Below, piece after piece: positions 14,730 to 22,745 of a stretch of DNA of 27,780 nucleotides. This stretch comes from JAHJQQ01 sp041739295 (GTDB taxonomy: Bacteria; Pseudomonadota; Gammaproteobacteria; Thiohalobacterales; Thiohalobacteraceae). The notes beneath the pieces are model-generated. The model did not search any database. It saw only the letters and a program-made list of their open reading frames with translations, and had not been told where the DNA came from. Where the stretch lies: NCBI GenBank assembly GCA_041739295.1, contig JBGSOE010000339.1, positions 1-27,780 on the forward strand, written 5' to 3'. A program made the position numbers and the translations under genes. Positions within the stretch are counted from its first letter, which is position 1, and every line of letters starts with the position of its first letter.

Positions 14730-16346
14730 TCAGGAAACACCGGTTATCGAGACCTGCGCGCGCAATTCGTTGACGCGTTTGATCAGCGCCTCAGGCCGCT
14801 CGCTGGTGATGGTCGGGGAGTCCGCATAGACAGCGCCCGCATCTCCATCAAGACAGAGGGGATCACCTTCCTGGATGACAGTTTCCCCCAGCCGAGCTTG
14901 CTTGGCCTTTTCGTCGATAACCAGATCGACGCAACCCACCAGGCAGACCTTGCCCATCTGCCGGGCAACCACGGCGGCGTGCGACGTGCGCCCGCCGGTG
15001 GCGGTCAGAACGCCACTGACAACGGCGATACCCGCGATGTCATCGGTGGCAACTTCATTGCGCAGCAGGATGGCGGGAGTCGCGCGTTCGGCGAAGGCCT
15101 GAGCCGCCTTGACGCTGAATGCTGCCGGCCCCTGGGCCACGCCGGTTCCTGCCGGGATGGCCTGTGCGAGGGGCGGCTTAGTGGACTTAACGCGGCGGAT
15201 GGTGATGTTCTCGATATCAATGGCGGAAAGCCGTCCAAAAACCTCTTCAGCAGTAATGAGCCCGCTGTCCAGCATCTCCACCGCCATGCGCAGCGATGCC
15301 AGCATAGTGCGCTTGGCCGTGCGGGTTTGCAGCATGAACAACTCGCCATTCTCGACGGTGAATTCATATTCCTGGGCGTCACGAAACGCCTTCTCCAGGG
15401 ATTCGCCGACGCTGGTGATCTTGTGCATGAGCCAGTTCGGAACATTGTTCTCGGACGTGACCCGGCGGCGCCCTGAAACAATATCTTCACCCTGAGCCTG
15501 AGCCAGCCAATCGATGTAAGGACGGTTTTCACCCGTTGATGGATCGCGGGTGAAGCCGACGCCAGCGCCGGAACTTCCACCCGAATTTCCAAACACCATA
15601 CGTTGAATGGTCACGGCGGTGCCCAGATCATCCGGCAGATTATTCAGGCGGCGATATTCAACCGCCTTGTCCGACATCCAGGACGCGAATACGGCTTGGG
15701 TTGCAGCAGCCAGCTGCTCGTATGGATCCTGGGGAAAATCATTGCCGGTGTGCTCGCGATACAGATCAAGATACGTCCGCGCAAGATCGCGCAGTGCACG
15801 AAAGTCCAGTTGCCTGGCGGTATCAACACGCGTCCGACGCAGGGCGGCATCCAGCACCGCTTCGAAGGGCGCGGCCGGTACGCCGGCGACGATCTCGGCG
15901 AAGGCCTGGATGAGCCGGCGATAGGAATCCCAGACCAAGCGATGCTCGCCGGTCAGCCGCAACAGGCCGACCAGGGAGACTTCGTTGAGCCCGACATTGA
16001 GGACGGTTTCCATCATGCCGGGCATGGAGACCGGCGCACCCGAGCGAACCGACACCAGCAGGGGGCGGCGCGCGCTGCCGAATCCGAGTCCAGTCGTGCG
16101 TTCAAGATTGCGGACACCGGACTGCAATGCAGCCAGAAGATGCGTCTTCACTTTAGCGTTCTTCTGTATGGCGCTGCACCAGTTGGTCGCCAGAACGAAA
16201 CCTTGCGGGACAGGCAGATCCATCGCCGCCATCCGCATCAGGTTATGGGCCTTGAATCCAGCCAGGCGCGCATCCGGCACACCGTCGCGGCCATTCAGAT
16301 CGAACACCGGCAGAAAGTCGGCTGCCCTGCTTGTTCTTTTAGGCAT
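14730..16346 (-). CDS. PPDK-like protein with ATP-grasp and phosphohistidine domains only
   Basis: 538 residues. Residues about 15-345 resemble the nucleotide-binding part of pyruvate, phosphate dikinase: FKAHNLMRMA near Lys32, SVRSGAPVSMPGMMETVLN with Arg101, GVGFTRDPSTGENRPY, AQGEDIVSG and ELFMLQTRTAKRT. A swivel domain (about 390-510) has GGRTSHAAVVARQMGKVCLV with His456, matching the catalytic His at about 455 in PPDK. The protein then ends; the about 350-residue PEP/pyruvate barrel of PPDK (about 870 residues) is absent and not found downstream. It can plausibly take phosphate from ATP onto His456, but the acceptor is unknown. Its ATG lies inside the last codons of the upstream PhoU-like gene (8 nt overlap), which implies coupled expression. 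Annotated relatives would be called PEP/pyruvate-binding domain protein. Confidence 0.9.
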   Translation of the reverse strand: MPKRTSRAADFLPVFDLNGRDGVPDARLAGFKAHNLMRMAAMDLPVPQGFVLATNWCSAIQKNAKVKTHLLAALQSGVRNLERTTGLGFGSARRPLLVSVRSGAPVSMPGMMETVLNVGLNEVSLVGLLRLTGEHRLVWDSYRRLIQAFAEIVAGVPAAPFEAVLDAALRRTRVDTARQLDFRALRDLARTYLDLYREHTGNDFPQDPYEQLAAATQAVFASWMSDKAVEYRRLNNLPDDLGTAVTIQRMVFGNSGGSSGAGVGFTRDPSTGENRPYIDWLAQAQGEDIVSGRRRVTSENNVPNWLMHKITSVGESLEKAFRDAQEYEFTVENGELFMLQTRTAKRTMLASLRMAVEMLDSGLITAEEVFGRLSAIDIENITIRRVKSTKPPLAQAIPAGTGVAQGPAAFSVKAAQAFAERATPAILLRNEVATDDIAGIAVVSGVLTATGGRTSHAAVVARQMGKVCLVGCVDLVIDEKAKQARLGETVIQEGDPLCLDGDAGAVYADSPTITSERPEALIKRVNELRAQVSITGVS

Positions 16347-18261
16347 GAATCACCTTGCCCATGACATGGTCACGCAACAGCAGCGCGACATGCATCAGAC
16401 CGTCTGCCGCCTCTTCGAGATTGCGCGCGGCCTCGACAATGCCAAACACTTCGGCATAGGGTTGTGAACCACTCGCGAGGGTGCGTTTCACTTCGCGCTC
16501 GGCCTGATCGCTCGCATGCTCCATGCTTCGGATGGTATGCACCGCCTGTAGAAAATCCTCCATGTCCTCGCGCGGCGCCCCGCGCCAAGCGTGCCGCGAT
16601 GCGGCGAGGGCCTTGACGAATTGCCGGCTTGCGTTCGAAACGGGTTCAACCAGCTTGCTCAACGCAGTAATCGCCGCGCCAGGTGCCTTGGGCGAGAGAG
16701 TGATGTGAAATACAGCTTCTTCCAGATCATCGGCGATGTCATCCGCCTCGTTCATGAGCTGGACAATGAAGTTGTCACCTTCCAGAAGGGTGCTGCGGGC
16801 ACTGTTCAATTCCTGATCGGCCGCGGTCTCCCAGTCTTTTGCCCTTTCCGCCATCGCGGAAACGTCCTGCTGACGCCCTGCCTGCGCGGCATCAAGAGTT
16901 CCCCGCACCGTATCCGCCAGTTCCACGATCAGGCCGGCATGCTCAAGCGCGGTATCCAGCAGGGCGTCCTCGGTCGAGCGCACTTGGGACGCCAACTCAG
17001 TGCGAATCTCATCCGCGACCAGGGCGACCGGTCGGCCTTGCCTCAGCCACTCAAGCGCCTGTTTGAGATTGAAGCGCAGAAAGTGCATCGCACGGCTTTC
17101 GGTTAACAGATCGTCGAGTCGGTCTCCAGGTTTTAGTTGCACGCCGTAGGCGAAGCTCATGGCGTCGAAAATCAGCTGCTCTCCGCCGGCCTTTAGCCAG
17201 GCCATGTGACCTATGTTGTTGTCGGCCGCCCACTTGAGCAAGTCGATGCTGGCCTTGCGCGGTACAAACAGGCGCAAGCGCTTGCGCGCCCGATTCCAGT
17301 CGATGAGAAACACCAGACGCGAGCCGAGATGATCCAGATACTCACGCAGCTGAGCGCTGCGGCGTGCCGTGTAACTGCCCACACAGAGGTGAAATACGCC
17401 ATCTTCCATGCCCGGGTCCTTGCGCGAAAGCGTGTCCTGCCAGTTGACGTCGTATTCCTCGAACAGGCTCTGGAAAAACAGCAGGCGCCGTAGATGCACG
17501 TCGGTGTAAGTCACGGTCACGGTTCGGCCGGTGACATGGATCACCAGCACATGCGCATCCGTGGTGCCGATGTCGTTCTGCAGAACCAGCTTGTTGCCCA
17601 CTCGCGTCGCGGTGGCGGAAAGCCCAGGATGGTCGAACTTGAGCGGCGCGGTGCGGTTGACGCCGGCCATGAAGGCGGCGATCAGCGGCCGATCCGCAGC
17701 ACGGATACCATAGGCGCGGCAGCCCTCGATGGTTTCGCCGGCCAGGGACACCTGCAGCGCATTCAGGGCATGGTGCATGTCCATGACCAGCAAGTGCAGG
17801 CTGTCGCCACTTGCCCGGTTGCCCGAGGTGAGGATGCGAATTTCCTCGGTCGCGAGTTCGTCATTGTGGATCTCGGGCGGCACAAACGCCTGCAACCGCC
17901 GCGCAAAGCCAGCGGATTCCGGCAGTTCAGCCGTGCGTAGAGGCTCCAACATTTCGGCGATATCGGACAACACATCACGGATAATTCCGGACGATCCCGG
18001 GATACGGTAGCCCCCGCCGCCCACCTTCACCGAACTGCTCACCACCTGATCCAGATTGGTGTCCTGAACGCCCGCCGCCATGCGCTCGGAGCGCAAGCTG
18101 GTGGATGGAGCATCGGGTCGTTCAGCGTGAGACCACGCTGTCTGCAGCAGAGTGAAACGGTATTTGACACGATCGTTGGCCGCCAGTGCCATGTTGACCA
18201 GACTCGGCAGCAACAAGGTGCGCTCATTCAACGAATTCAGGATGCGGGTTTTTTCTGTCAT
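16339..18261 (-). CDS. PhoU-like DUF47 protein with long unassigned N-terminus
   Basis: 640 residues. The C-terminal about 200 (from roughly 435) are all helical and resemble DUF47/PhoU-like phosphate-transport regulators: LLEGDNFIVQLMNEADDIAD, AVHTIRSMEHASDQAEREVK and EAARNLEEAADGLMHVALLL. Residues about 60-400 match nothing I recognise. They include a Gly-rich VKVGGGGYRIPGSSGIIRDV, a mixed alpha/beta stretch with NKLVLQNDIGTTDAHVLVIH and VTVTYTDVHLRRLLFF, and HLCVGSYTARRSAQLREYLD. No signal peptide or membrane segment. It is the first gene of a two-gene unit with the PPDK-like gene. There is no phosphate transporter gene next to it. Canonical DUF47 proteins are about 210 residues, so this is a fusion or a distinct subfamily. 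Confidence 0.75.
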   Translation of the reverse strand: MTEKTRILNSLNERTLLLPSLVNMALAANDRVKYRFTLLQTAWSHAERPDAPSTSLRSERMAAGVQDTNLDQVVSSSVKVGGGGYRIPGSSGIIRDVLSDIAEMLEPLRTAELPESAGFARRLQAFVPPEIHNDELATEEIRILTSGNRASGDSLHLLVMDMHHALNALQVSLAGETIEGCRAYGIRAADRPLIAAFMAGVNRTAPLKFDHPGLSATATRVGNKLVLQNDIGTTDAHVLVIHVTGRTVTVTYTDVHLRRLLFFQSLFEEYDVNWQDTLSRKDPGMEDGVFHLCVGSYTARRSAQLREYLDHLGSRLVFLIDWNRARKRLRLFVPRKASIDLLKWAADNNIGHMAWLKAGGEQLIFDAMSFAYGVQLKPGDRLDDLLTESRAMHFLRFNLKQALEWLRQGRPVALVADEIRTELASQVRSTEDALLDTALEHAGLIVELADTVRGTLDAAQAGRQQDVSAMAERAKDWETAADQELNSARSTLLEGDNFIVQLMNEADDIADDLEEAVFHITLSPKAPGAAITALSKLVEPVSNASRQFVKALAASRHAWRGAPREDMEDFLQAVHTIRSMEHASDQAEREVKRTLASGSQPYAEVFGIVEAARNLEEAADGLMHVALLLRDHVMGKVIHA

Positions 18262-18397
18262 TGCGGGGGGCTATTAATAAATCACCGGGGAACAGTGATC
18301 ATTTAACTCCAAAGGATTGCGTATATCCAGCAGGAACTACCACTGCGTGCCGATATGAGACCTTCGCCACCATAACCAACGGCTTTGTTGCGCTCCT

Positions 18398-18547
18398 TTA
18401 ATCAGGCGTAGTAGTCAAGCCACCATAGTTTACGGGTTTTACACCGGGCAGGTCACCGTGTGGGACACGCTCCTTTCCGCAGTCGGCTGGATAACCTTCT
18501 TCAGCACGCTGCACGCATTCGTCACACAGTTTGGAAGCCTCGCTCAT
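18398..18547 (-). CDS. Possible small Cys-containing protein, unknown
   Basis: A 49-residue frame from the ATG at 18547, beginning MSEASKLCDECVQRAEEG. It has a C-x2-C pair and a third Cys (ADCGKERVPHGDLPG), which could suit a small metal-binding fold. A GTG at 18586 would add VICDIRPLRIKAP, with a fourth Cys. No good ribosome site is visible before either start. I do not recognise the family. It lies upstream of the PhoU-like gene in the same direction. It may be a chance frame. Confidence 0.3.
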   Translation of the reverse strand: MSEASKLCDECVQRAEEGYPADCGKERVPHGDLPGVKPVNYGGLTTTPD

Positions 18548-18769
18548 CGGCGCTTTAATGCGCAGCGGACGTATATCGCATATCACCGGTTTGAGGCCCC
18601 GGCCGCATCAGCGTCAAACAACCGCCCCGTCCGAGCTGCGGACATTGAAACCTTGTGACCCGAAGCATCAGAGCCGAACAACGACTTCGACCGCACTCGA
18701 GCCTAGAGGTAAACGAGATCTAACGATTCAGCTACAGCCGAGTTCGGCCAACATCCGTATTCAGGGTTA

Positions 18770-18882
18770 AGGAACCTCTGATTAATTGCCAACCCGTCAT
18801 TCCGGCGTATGCCGGAATCTATAGTATTCAAGGCGCTGGATTCCGGCATACGCCGGAATGACGGATAAATCAGAGGTTCCTT
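18770..18882 (+). repeat. MITE-like element (family C, copy 3) with GTCATTCCGGCG hairpin core
   Basis: The ends AAGGAACCTCTGATTAATT and ATAAATCAGAGGTTCCTT match family C, with TTAA context at both sides. The body differs from copies 1 and 2. It holds two inverted copies of GTCATTCCGGCGTATGCCGG, each itself palindromic, around AATCTATAGTATTCAAGGCG. The right end touches the stop codon of the PilZ gene. Confidence 0.85.
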
Positions 18883-19264
18883 AATACTTAACGGCGTACC
18901 CGTAGTCATCTGTGTTGGTACTTCCCGCCGTTGCCGCACTTCGACGGCCGGGCACATGATTTGCCGGATTAACAGCCCTAAGCATATCCATCACTTTATG
19001 TTCATGGTCTATTAACATCATACCAGCCCCATCGGAATCGAGTCGGATCACGCCCGCAATCAACGTGTAATCGCAGCGCTCGCAATCAGGTACAACAAAG
19101 ATCAGTTTTACCACATCATTTGGTTTAAGGTCGGTCGTTCGCATCTCAATGAAAACGCCCTCGGCGTCCATATTGCGCGTGATGTAGCGCCCAAGGAATC
19201 GTTCTTGCTTAAAAACTTCAACGGTGAGATGCAGGGATAAGCGAACCGAATACCGGTGATCCAT
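18881..19264 (-). CDS. PilZ domain protein (cyclic di-GMP receptor)
   Basis: 127 residues. The PilZ fold covers about residues 1-95. The N-terminal RxxxR motif is R4-Y-S-V-R8 and the second motif is N31-M-D33-A-E-G36, where the family usually has D/N-x-S-x-x-G, so the Ser is replaced by Asp. The rest (NDVVKLIFVVPDCERCDYTL and AGVIRLDSDGAGMMLID) fits a PilZ beta barrel. The tail from about residue 100 is low complexity. AGGAG precedes the ATG by about 7 nt. It is a candidate effector for cyclic di-GMP, possibly from RR2, whose gene lies about 4.6 kb away. The TAA stop abuts the terminal repeat of element C3, so the C-terminus may have been altered by the insertion. Confidence 0.85.
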   Translation of the reverse strand: MDHRYSVRLSLHLTVEVFKQERFLGRYITRNMDAEGVFIEMRTTDLKPNDVVKLIFVVPDCERCDYTLIAGVIRLDSDGAGMMLIDHEHKVMDMLRAVNPANHVPGRRSAATAGSTNTDDYGYAVKY

Positions 19265-19330
19265 ACTGACTCTCCTGCTGTAAGACCTAAACCCACAGCA
19301 CTACAAATGTATGACATCAAAGCGAGCTAT

Positions 19331-19499
19331 TACCCTATAAACCGCATTTGCCACGGAATCACACGGAAAAACCCGGACCAGATCCTAAGCTTCACGCCGG
19401 CACCGCCATCACCCGCAAGGGGGTGAATAGGCGCTCCAGGAAGGCACTGTGTTTCAGTGTCTTCCGTGTGTTTCCGTGGCTGAAATGATTTTTTTAGGA
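19331..19499 (+). repeat. Family A intergenic repeat, copy A5
   Basis: Same orientation as A1: CCTATAAACCGCATTTGCC at the left, TGAAATGATTTTTTTAGG at the right. It lies between the start of the PilZ gene and the end of mgtE. Confidence 0.85.
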
Positions 19500-19557
19500 T
19501 TACGACTTCGCCTTTACAGGAGAACTAACGGTACCCTGTTTTTATTTCATAACGATG

Positions 19558-19576
19558 AAAAACCACTTTAAGTGGC
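19558..19576 (-). terminator. Probable rho-independent terminator of mgtE
   Basis: Read on the minus strand: CCACTTAAAGTGG followed by TTTTTC, about 40 bp after the mgtE stop. The stem is only 5-6 bp, so strength is uncertain, but the T-run is in the right place. Confidence 0.5.
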
Positions 19577-19614
19577 AGGCGCTGCTGATCGATGTAAGAC
19601 CCAGGATGCAATAT

Positions 19615-21042
19615 CTAGACGAGGAAAATTGACGCCAGCAGTAGAAACACCATGAAGCCCAGGGCATCGATCAGGCCGGTGAGGATGACACTGGAGCCCA
19701 TGGCTGGATCAAATCCGAGCCGCTCGAGCGCCAGCGGCGCACCTATGCCTACGACCGCAGCCAGCAGGAAACCGAGCATCATGGCCAAGCTCGCGACCAG
19801 TGAGAGCGCGAATTTCTGATAGAAAATGTAGGCGAACAGGCCAACCGCAGCCCCCCATACGATTCCGTTCAACAGCGAGATACTTATCTCCTTGCGCCAC
19901 AGCTGGCGTAGATTGGCGTGGCCGATCTGATTGAGCGCGAGACTGCGAATAACCAATGCGGCAGTCTGGTTCCCGGTGTTGCCGGCCATACTGGCGATGA
20001 TGGGCATCAGCGAGGCGAGAGCAACCATTTTGGTGATGGTGCCTTCGAAGCCACCGATAATGCGCGAGATGACAAAGGCGGTGCCGAGGTTGATACACAA
20101 CCACAACCAACGGTTGCGCGCACTCCTCCAGACACTCGAGAACAAGTCTTCCGTCTCCACCACACCGACGACATTCAGTGCATCCATTTCCGAGGATTCG
20201 CGAACATAGTCCATGACACTGTCGACGGTCAGTCGACCGATGATCTTTCCGCGTTCATTGATTACAGGCGCTGAAATCAGATCGTAGCGCTCGAAAGCAT
20301 GTGCCGCGGCGTTGAGACCGTCATCCGGGTGGAAGGCGACGATATTGTCTTTCATGATCTCGGCCACGCTGCAGTCGGGATCATTGAGCAGGATGTCCTG
20401 CAGAAACAGGGTTCCGCAGAGATGCCCGCGGCTATCCGCCACGAACAGTTTCTCGGTGTTGATCGACAGTTCCTTCTGGGTACGCAGCAGGGCCTGAATA
20501 CTGGCGAGTGATTGCGTCGGCTGGACAACCAGGGGCTCGCTGACCATCAGATGACCGACGCTGTCGGTATTATATGCGGTCGTGTGGTGAACCCAGCTGC
20601 GCTCTTCCGAGTTGAGTGCGTTGACGGCCGCATGAAAAGCGCTGTCCGGTATGGCGTCGCTGAGATAGGCCAGATCGTCGGCATCCAGATTCTGCAGCGC
20701 TGCCACCAGCTCAGCATGGGACATATTCTCGGTCAGACTGGTTAGAACCGCGCCGGACAATTCCAGCAGCACATCACCGCGTCGCTGCGGGGAAAGGCGC
20801 GTCCAGATCCGCTGACGCTGTTCGCCCGAGAGCACTTCCAGCAATCCCGCCAGGTCCGCCGCATGGAATTTCGCCAGATGGCGGTCCAGCTCAGCATTCT
20901 GCTGGCGTTCGATCAGCACTCGTTCCAGATCCGGCTTTCGCTGGAAACCCGTTGCAACCAGATATGACTCGACCCGGAATTTTTCCAGCAACCGATGGAT
21001 ATCGGCGATTCGTTCCTGTAATGATTGGGTGAGGTGATCCAT
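19615..21042 (-). CDS. mgtE: Magnesium transporter MgtE
   Basis: 475 residues, the family length. The cytosolic N domain (about 30-130) has HAADLAGLLEVLS and RLSPQRRGDVLLEL. A CBS pair (about 140-265) begins TDSVGHLMVSEPLVVQPTQS. A five-helix membrane domain (about 285-475) has LMPIIASMAGNTGNQTAALV and LGFDPAMGSSVILTGLIDAL, whose GNTGNQ and the Asp in LIDALGF correspond to pore and Mg-site residues in the family. It imports Mg2+ down its gradient; the N and CBS domains act as a Mg2+ sensor that closes the pore. It stands alone on the minus strand between a family A repeat and a 400 bp gap. No obvious Mg riboswitch is seen upstream. The ribosome site before the ATG is weak. Confidence 0.95.
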   Translation of the reverse strand: MDHLTQSLQERIADIHRLLEKFRVESYLVATGFQRKPDLERVLIERQQNAELDRHLAKFHAADLAGLLEVLSGEQRQRIWTRLSPQRRGDVLLELSGAVLTSLTENMSHAELVAALQNLDADDLAYLSDAIPDSAFHAAVNALNSEERSWVHHTTAYNTDSVGHLMVSEPLVVQPTQSLASIQALLRTQKELSINTEKLFVADSRGHLCGTLFLQDILLNDPDCSVAEIMKDNIVAFHPDDGLNAAAHAFERYDLISAPVINERGKIIGRLTVDSVMDYVRESSEMDALNVVGVVETEDLFSSVWRSARNRWLWLCINLGTAFVISRIIGGFEGTITKMVALASLMPIIASMAGNTGNQTAALVIRSLALNQIGHANLRQLWRKEISISLLNGIVWGAAVGLFAYIFYQKFALSLVASLAMMLGFLLAAVVGIGAPLALERLGFDPAMGSSVILTGLIDALGFMVFLLLASIFLV

Positions 21043-21442
21043 GCTTCGAGTGAAGGATTATTTGTGGGTTCAGATCGTAAACACTCTACAGAATACAGTA
21101 TATATCGAGGTAGTGTCCCCTATCATGAAAAGGTCACAGCACAGCTTTTGCGACATAACCGTTAGGGAATTTCTCTCCGCCCTTTCGCTATACAATAGGT
21201 ACGTACTCAAAACCCATGGGATCCGAGGGCCTCAAAAGGGTCGATCTGGTGCCTTCCACAGCACGTATTAACGCCTTAATAGCAAGGCCCACTTTTTTGA
21301 TAGTGACCCGAAACGGTCGTTTACGCACTGGCTGAAGTCGGCTTTATGGATGGGTGTTTGTCTAGATTGCCTGAATACATGATCCTGTAACATTTATCGC
21401 CTAGATTCTGCGCGTCACGATACAGCATTTGGGGGGGCGCAA
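21043..21442. other. 400 bp intergenic region without a supported gene
   Basis: It separates mgtE (minus strand) from a small plus-strand gene, so it must hold two divergent promoters. The only structure I see is a degenerate dyad at 21407-21426 (TCTGCGCG-TCAC-GATACAGC). It has the spacing of the six operator-like sites but a poor right half. I see no repeat, RNA gene or convincing riboswitch. Confidence 0.5.
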
Positions 21443-21670
21443 ATGAATCGAATTCAACAAATAACTTCTGAGGTTATTCTCGCGCTATTCGTCGTTGGAC
21501 TACTTTGTACAGTAATGCCCGATGCCAAGGCAGAGCCTGTCAGCGCACTAACGAACGGCTCTGTACTGATCGGTTCAATGCCCGCCAATACACCCCTACG
21601 GGGAGTGATCTTGTCCCTAGGTGTTGCCCTGATCGGCGGGACTGTTATTTTCAGACGCAAAGCTGCATAA
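21443..21670 (+). CDS. Small secreted or tail-anchored membrane protein, unknown
   Basis: 75 residues. The N-terminal signal sequence has hydrophobic VILALFVVGLLCTVM and a likely cleavage site after DAKA. A short mature part (EPVSALTNGSVLIGSMPANT) is followed by a C-terminal helix (GVILSLGVALIGGTVIF) ending in RRKAA. Signal peptide, short exported segment, C-terminal helix and basic tail is the layout of C-terminal sorting signals such as PEP-CTERM, but there is no PEP motif. A run of seven G residues (TTTGGGGGGGCGCAAATG) acts as the ribosome site. I do not recognise a family. It is a plus-strand singleton whose 3' end faces the coiled-coil gene. Confidence 0.6.
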   Translation: MNRIQQITSEVILALFVVGLLCTVMPDAKAEPVSALTNGSVLIGSMPANTPLRGVILSLGVALIGGTVIFRRKAA

Positions 21671-21739
21671 GTCATTCACGTCTGGAGAGGGAATTGCTGC
21701 CGGCGTATTCGTTCAACTTGGTAGCTAGGGGGTTGCTCG

Positions 21740-22387
21740 TTATTGCGCAGCCCGCATCTCCGGCAACGCCCCTTCAGGTTGGAACTTCACCGTGCGCAGA
21801 TCTTCAAGGCGGAACTGATATTCCTGTACAGCATTTTCCACCTTAATCGAGGAGATGCCCGTGATCGGCTCGCGTTGTGCCAGGGCATCCCAGGCGCCCT
21901 TGTCGTGATAGGCCTGTAACAGTTCAACATTGGTTTTGTACAGACCTTCGTTCTTGGCGCGGCAATCCTCGATCCAGGTATTGCGTTCCAGTACCGCGTT
22001 TCTGAGCAACTGGATATCGGAACGCGCATCGCCGATCTCCTTGCGGTAAGTGGTATTTAGATTGCCGATGTGCTCGCTATCCGTACGGACCCGATCCATC
22101 AGAGTGGCGTTGCGCTGGAGCACCTGTGCGTTCTGGTTCTCGCTGGTGGACAGTTTTTTGTTGGTGCTGGCGAGGTCGTCTTGCGTCTTCTTCAACTCGT
22201 CCGCCAGACGCAGGTTCTCCTTTTCCAAAGCAGTCTTCTCAGCGGACAGTTTCTGCAGCAGCAGCTGAGCCTGGCGCAACGCCTGATCGCCGCCATCACG
22301 CGGCGCGGCTGCCTGTACGGAGAACGGGCAGGACAGCATCAGCGCTGTGATTAGCAAAAAGTTGCACCTGCGTTTAGTTGTATTCAT
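21740..22387 (-). CDS. Periplasmic coiled-coil protein, unknown
   Basis: 215 residues. Signal peptide NFLLITALMLSCPFSVQAAA (cleavage probably after VQA), then a long coiled coil at about 35-150, rich in Leu, Glu, Lys and Asn (LLLQKLSAEKTALEKENLRL, LADELKKTQDDL), then a short C-terminal region with ITGISSIKVENAVQEYQFRL. GAGAGGA lies about 8 nt before the ATG. It is downstream of, and in line with, the exbB-exbD-tonB-porin run, separated from the porin gene by 358 bp holding a nested mobile-like element. A structural or adaptor role in the envelope with that cluster is an inference from position. Confidence 0.7.
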   Translation of the reverse strand: MNTTKRRCNFLLITALMLSCPFSVQAAAPRDGGDQALRQAQLLLQKLSAEKTALEKENLRLADELKKTQDDLASTNKKLSTSENQNAQVLQRNATLMDRVRTDSEHIGNLNTTYRKEIGDARSDIQLLRNAVLERNTWIEDCRAKNEGLYKTNVELLQAYHDKGAWDALAQREPITGISSIKVENAVQEYQFRLEDLRTVKFQPEGALPEMRAAQ

Positions 22388-22532
22388 AGCGTGGTCCTCT
22401 CAAAAACCGCAGATAATCATGTGGAACCGTAGCCCGGATGCAGGCGCCCAGGAACGGGTTCCGGTAAATGCGGAACACCCGACCCGCATGCGCCACACTC
22501 CCTGTGAGCTATTGTTTTTGCGTGGATTCAGT

Positions 22533-22705
22533 CAGGGCAAATTTGTTCTAACGCTAACGCGTTGAATTACCGTGCCTGCCAAGCAAGGGGCGTAGGTCGG
22601 GTTAGCGTTAGCGTAACCCGACATTTTCAAGCACCGGCGTCGGATTACGCGATGAGTCTGCTAACCCGACCTACGTCGTTCAGCTGAGAACGAATTTGCC
22701 CTGTA
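22533..22705. repeat. Nested palindromic element with probable 8 bp target duplication
   Basis: The outer inverted repeat is CAGGGCAAATTTGTTCT (22533-22549) against AGAACGAATTTGCCCTG (22687-22703). The inner family B hairpin runs from GCGTAGGTCGGGTTAGC (22590) to GCTAACCCGACCTACG (22675). GATTCAGT occurs directly before the left end (22525-22532) and again at 22706-22713, two bases after the right inverted repeat, as expected of a target-site duplication. The rest of the 22388-22745 gap shows nothing clear. Confidence 0.75.
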
Positions 22706-22745
22706 GATTCAGTTGCAAAGCGTGGAACTCAATCCAGTAAATACA

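Noticed and set aside
14706..16364. Long plus-strand frames opposite the PPDK-like gene
   Set aside because: Antisense shadows of a gene with clear PPDK motifs.
21043..21442. Mg2+ riboswitch upstream of mgtE
   Set aside because: I could not recognise a conserved core or an expression-platform terminator.
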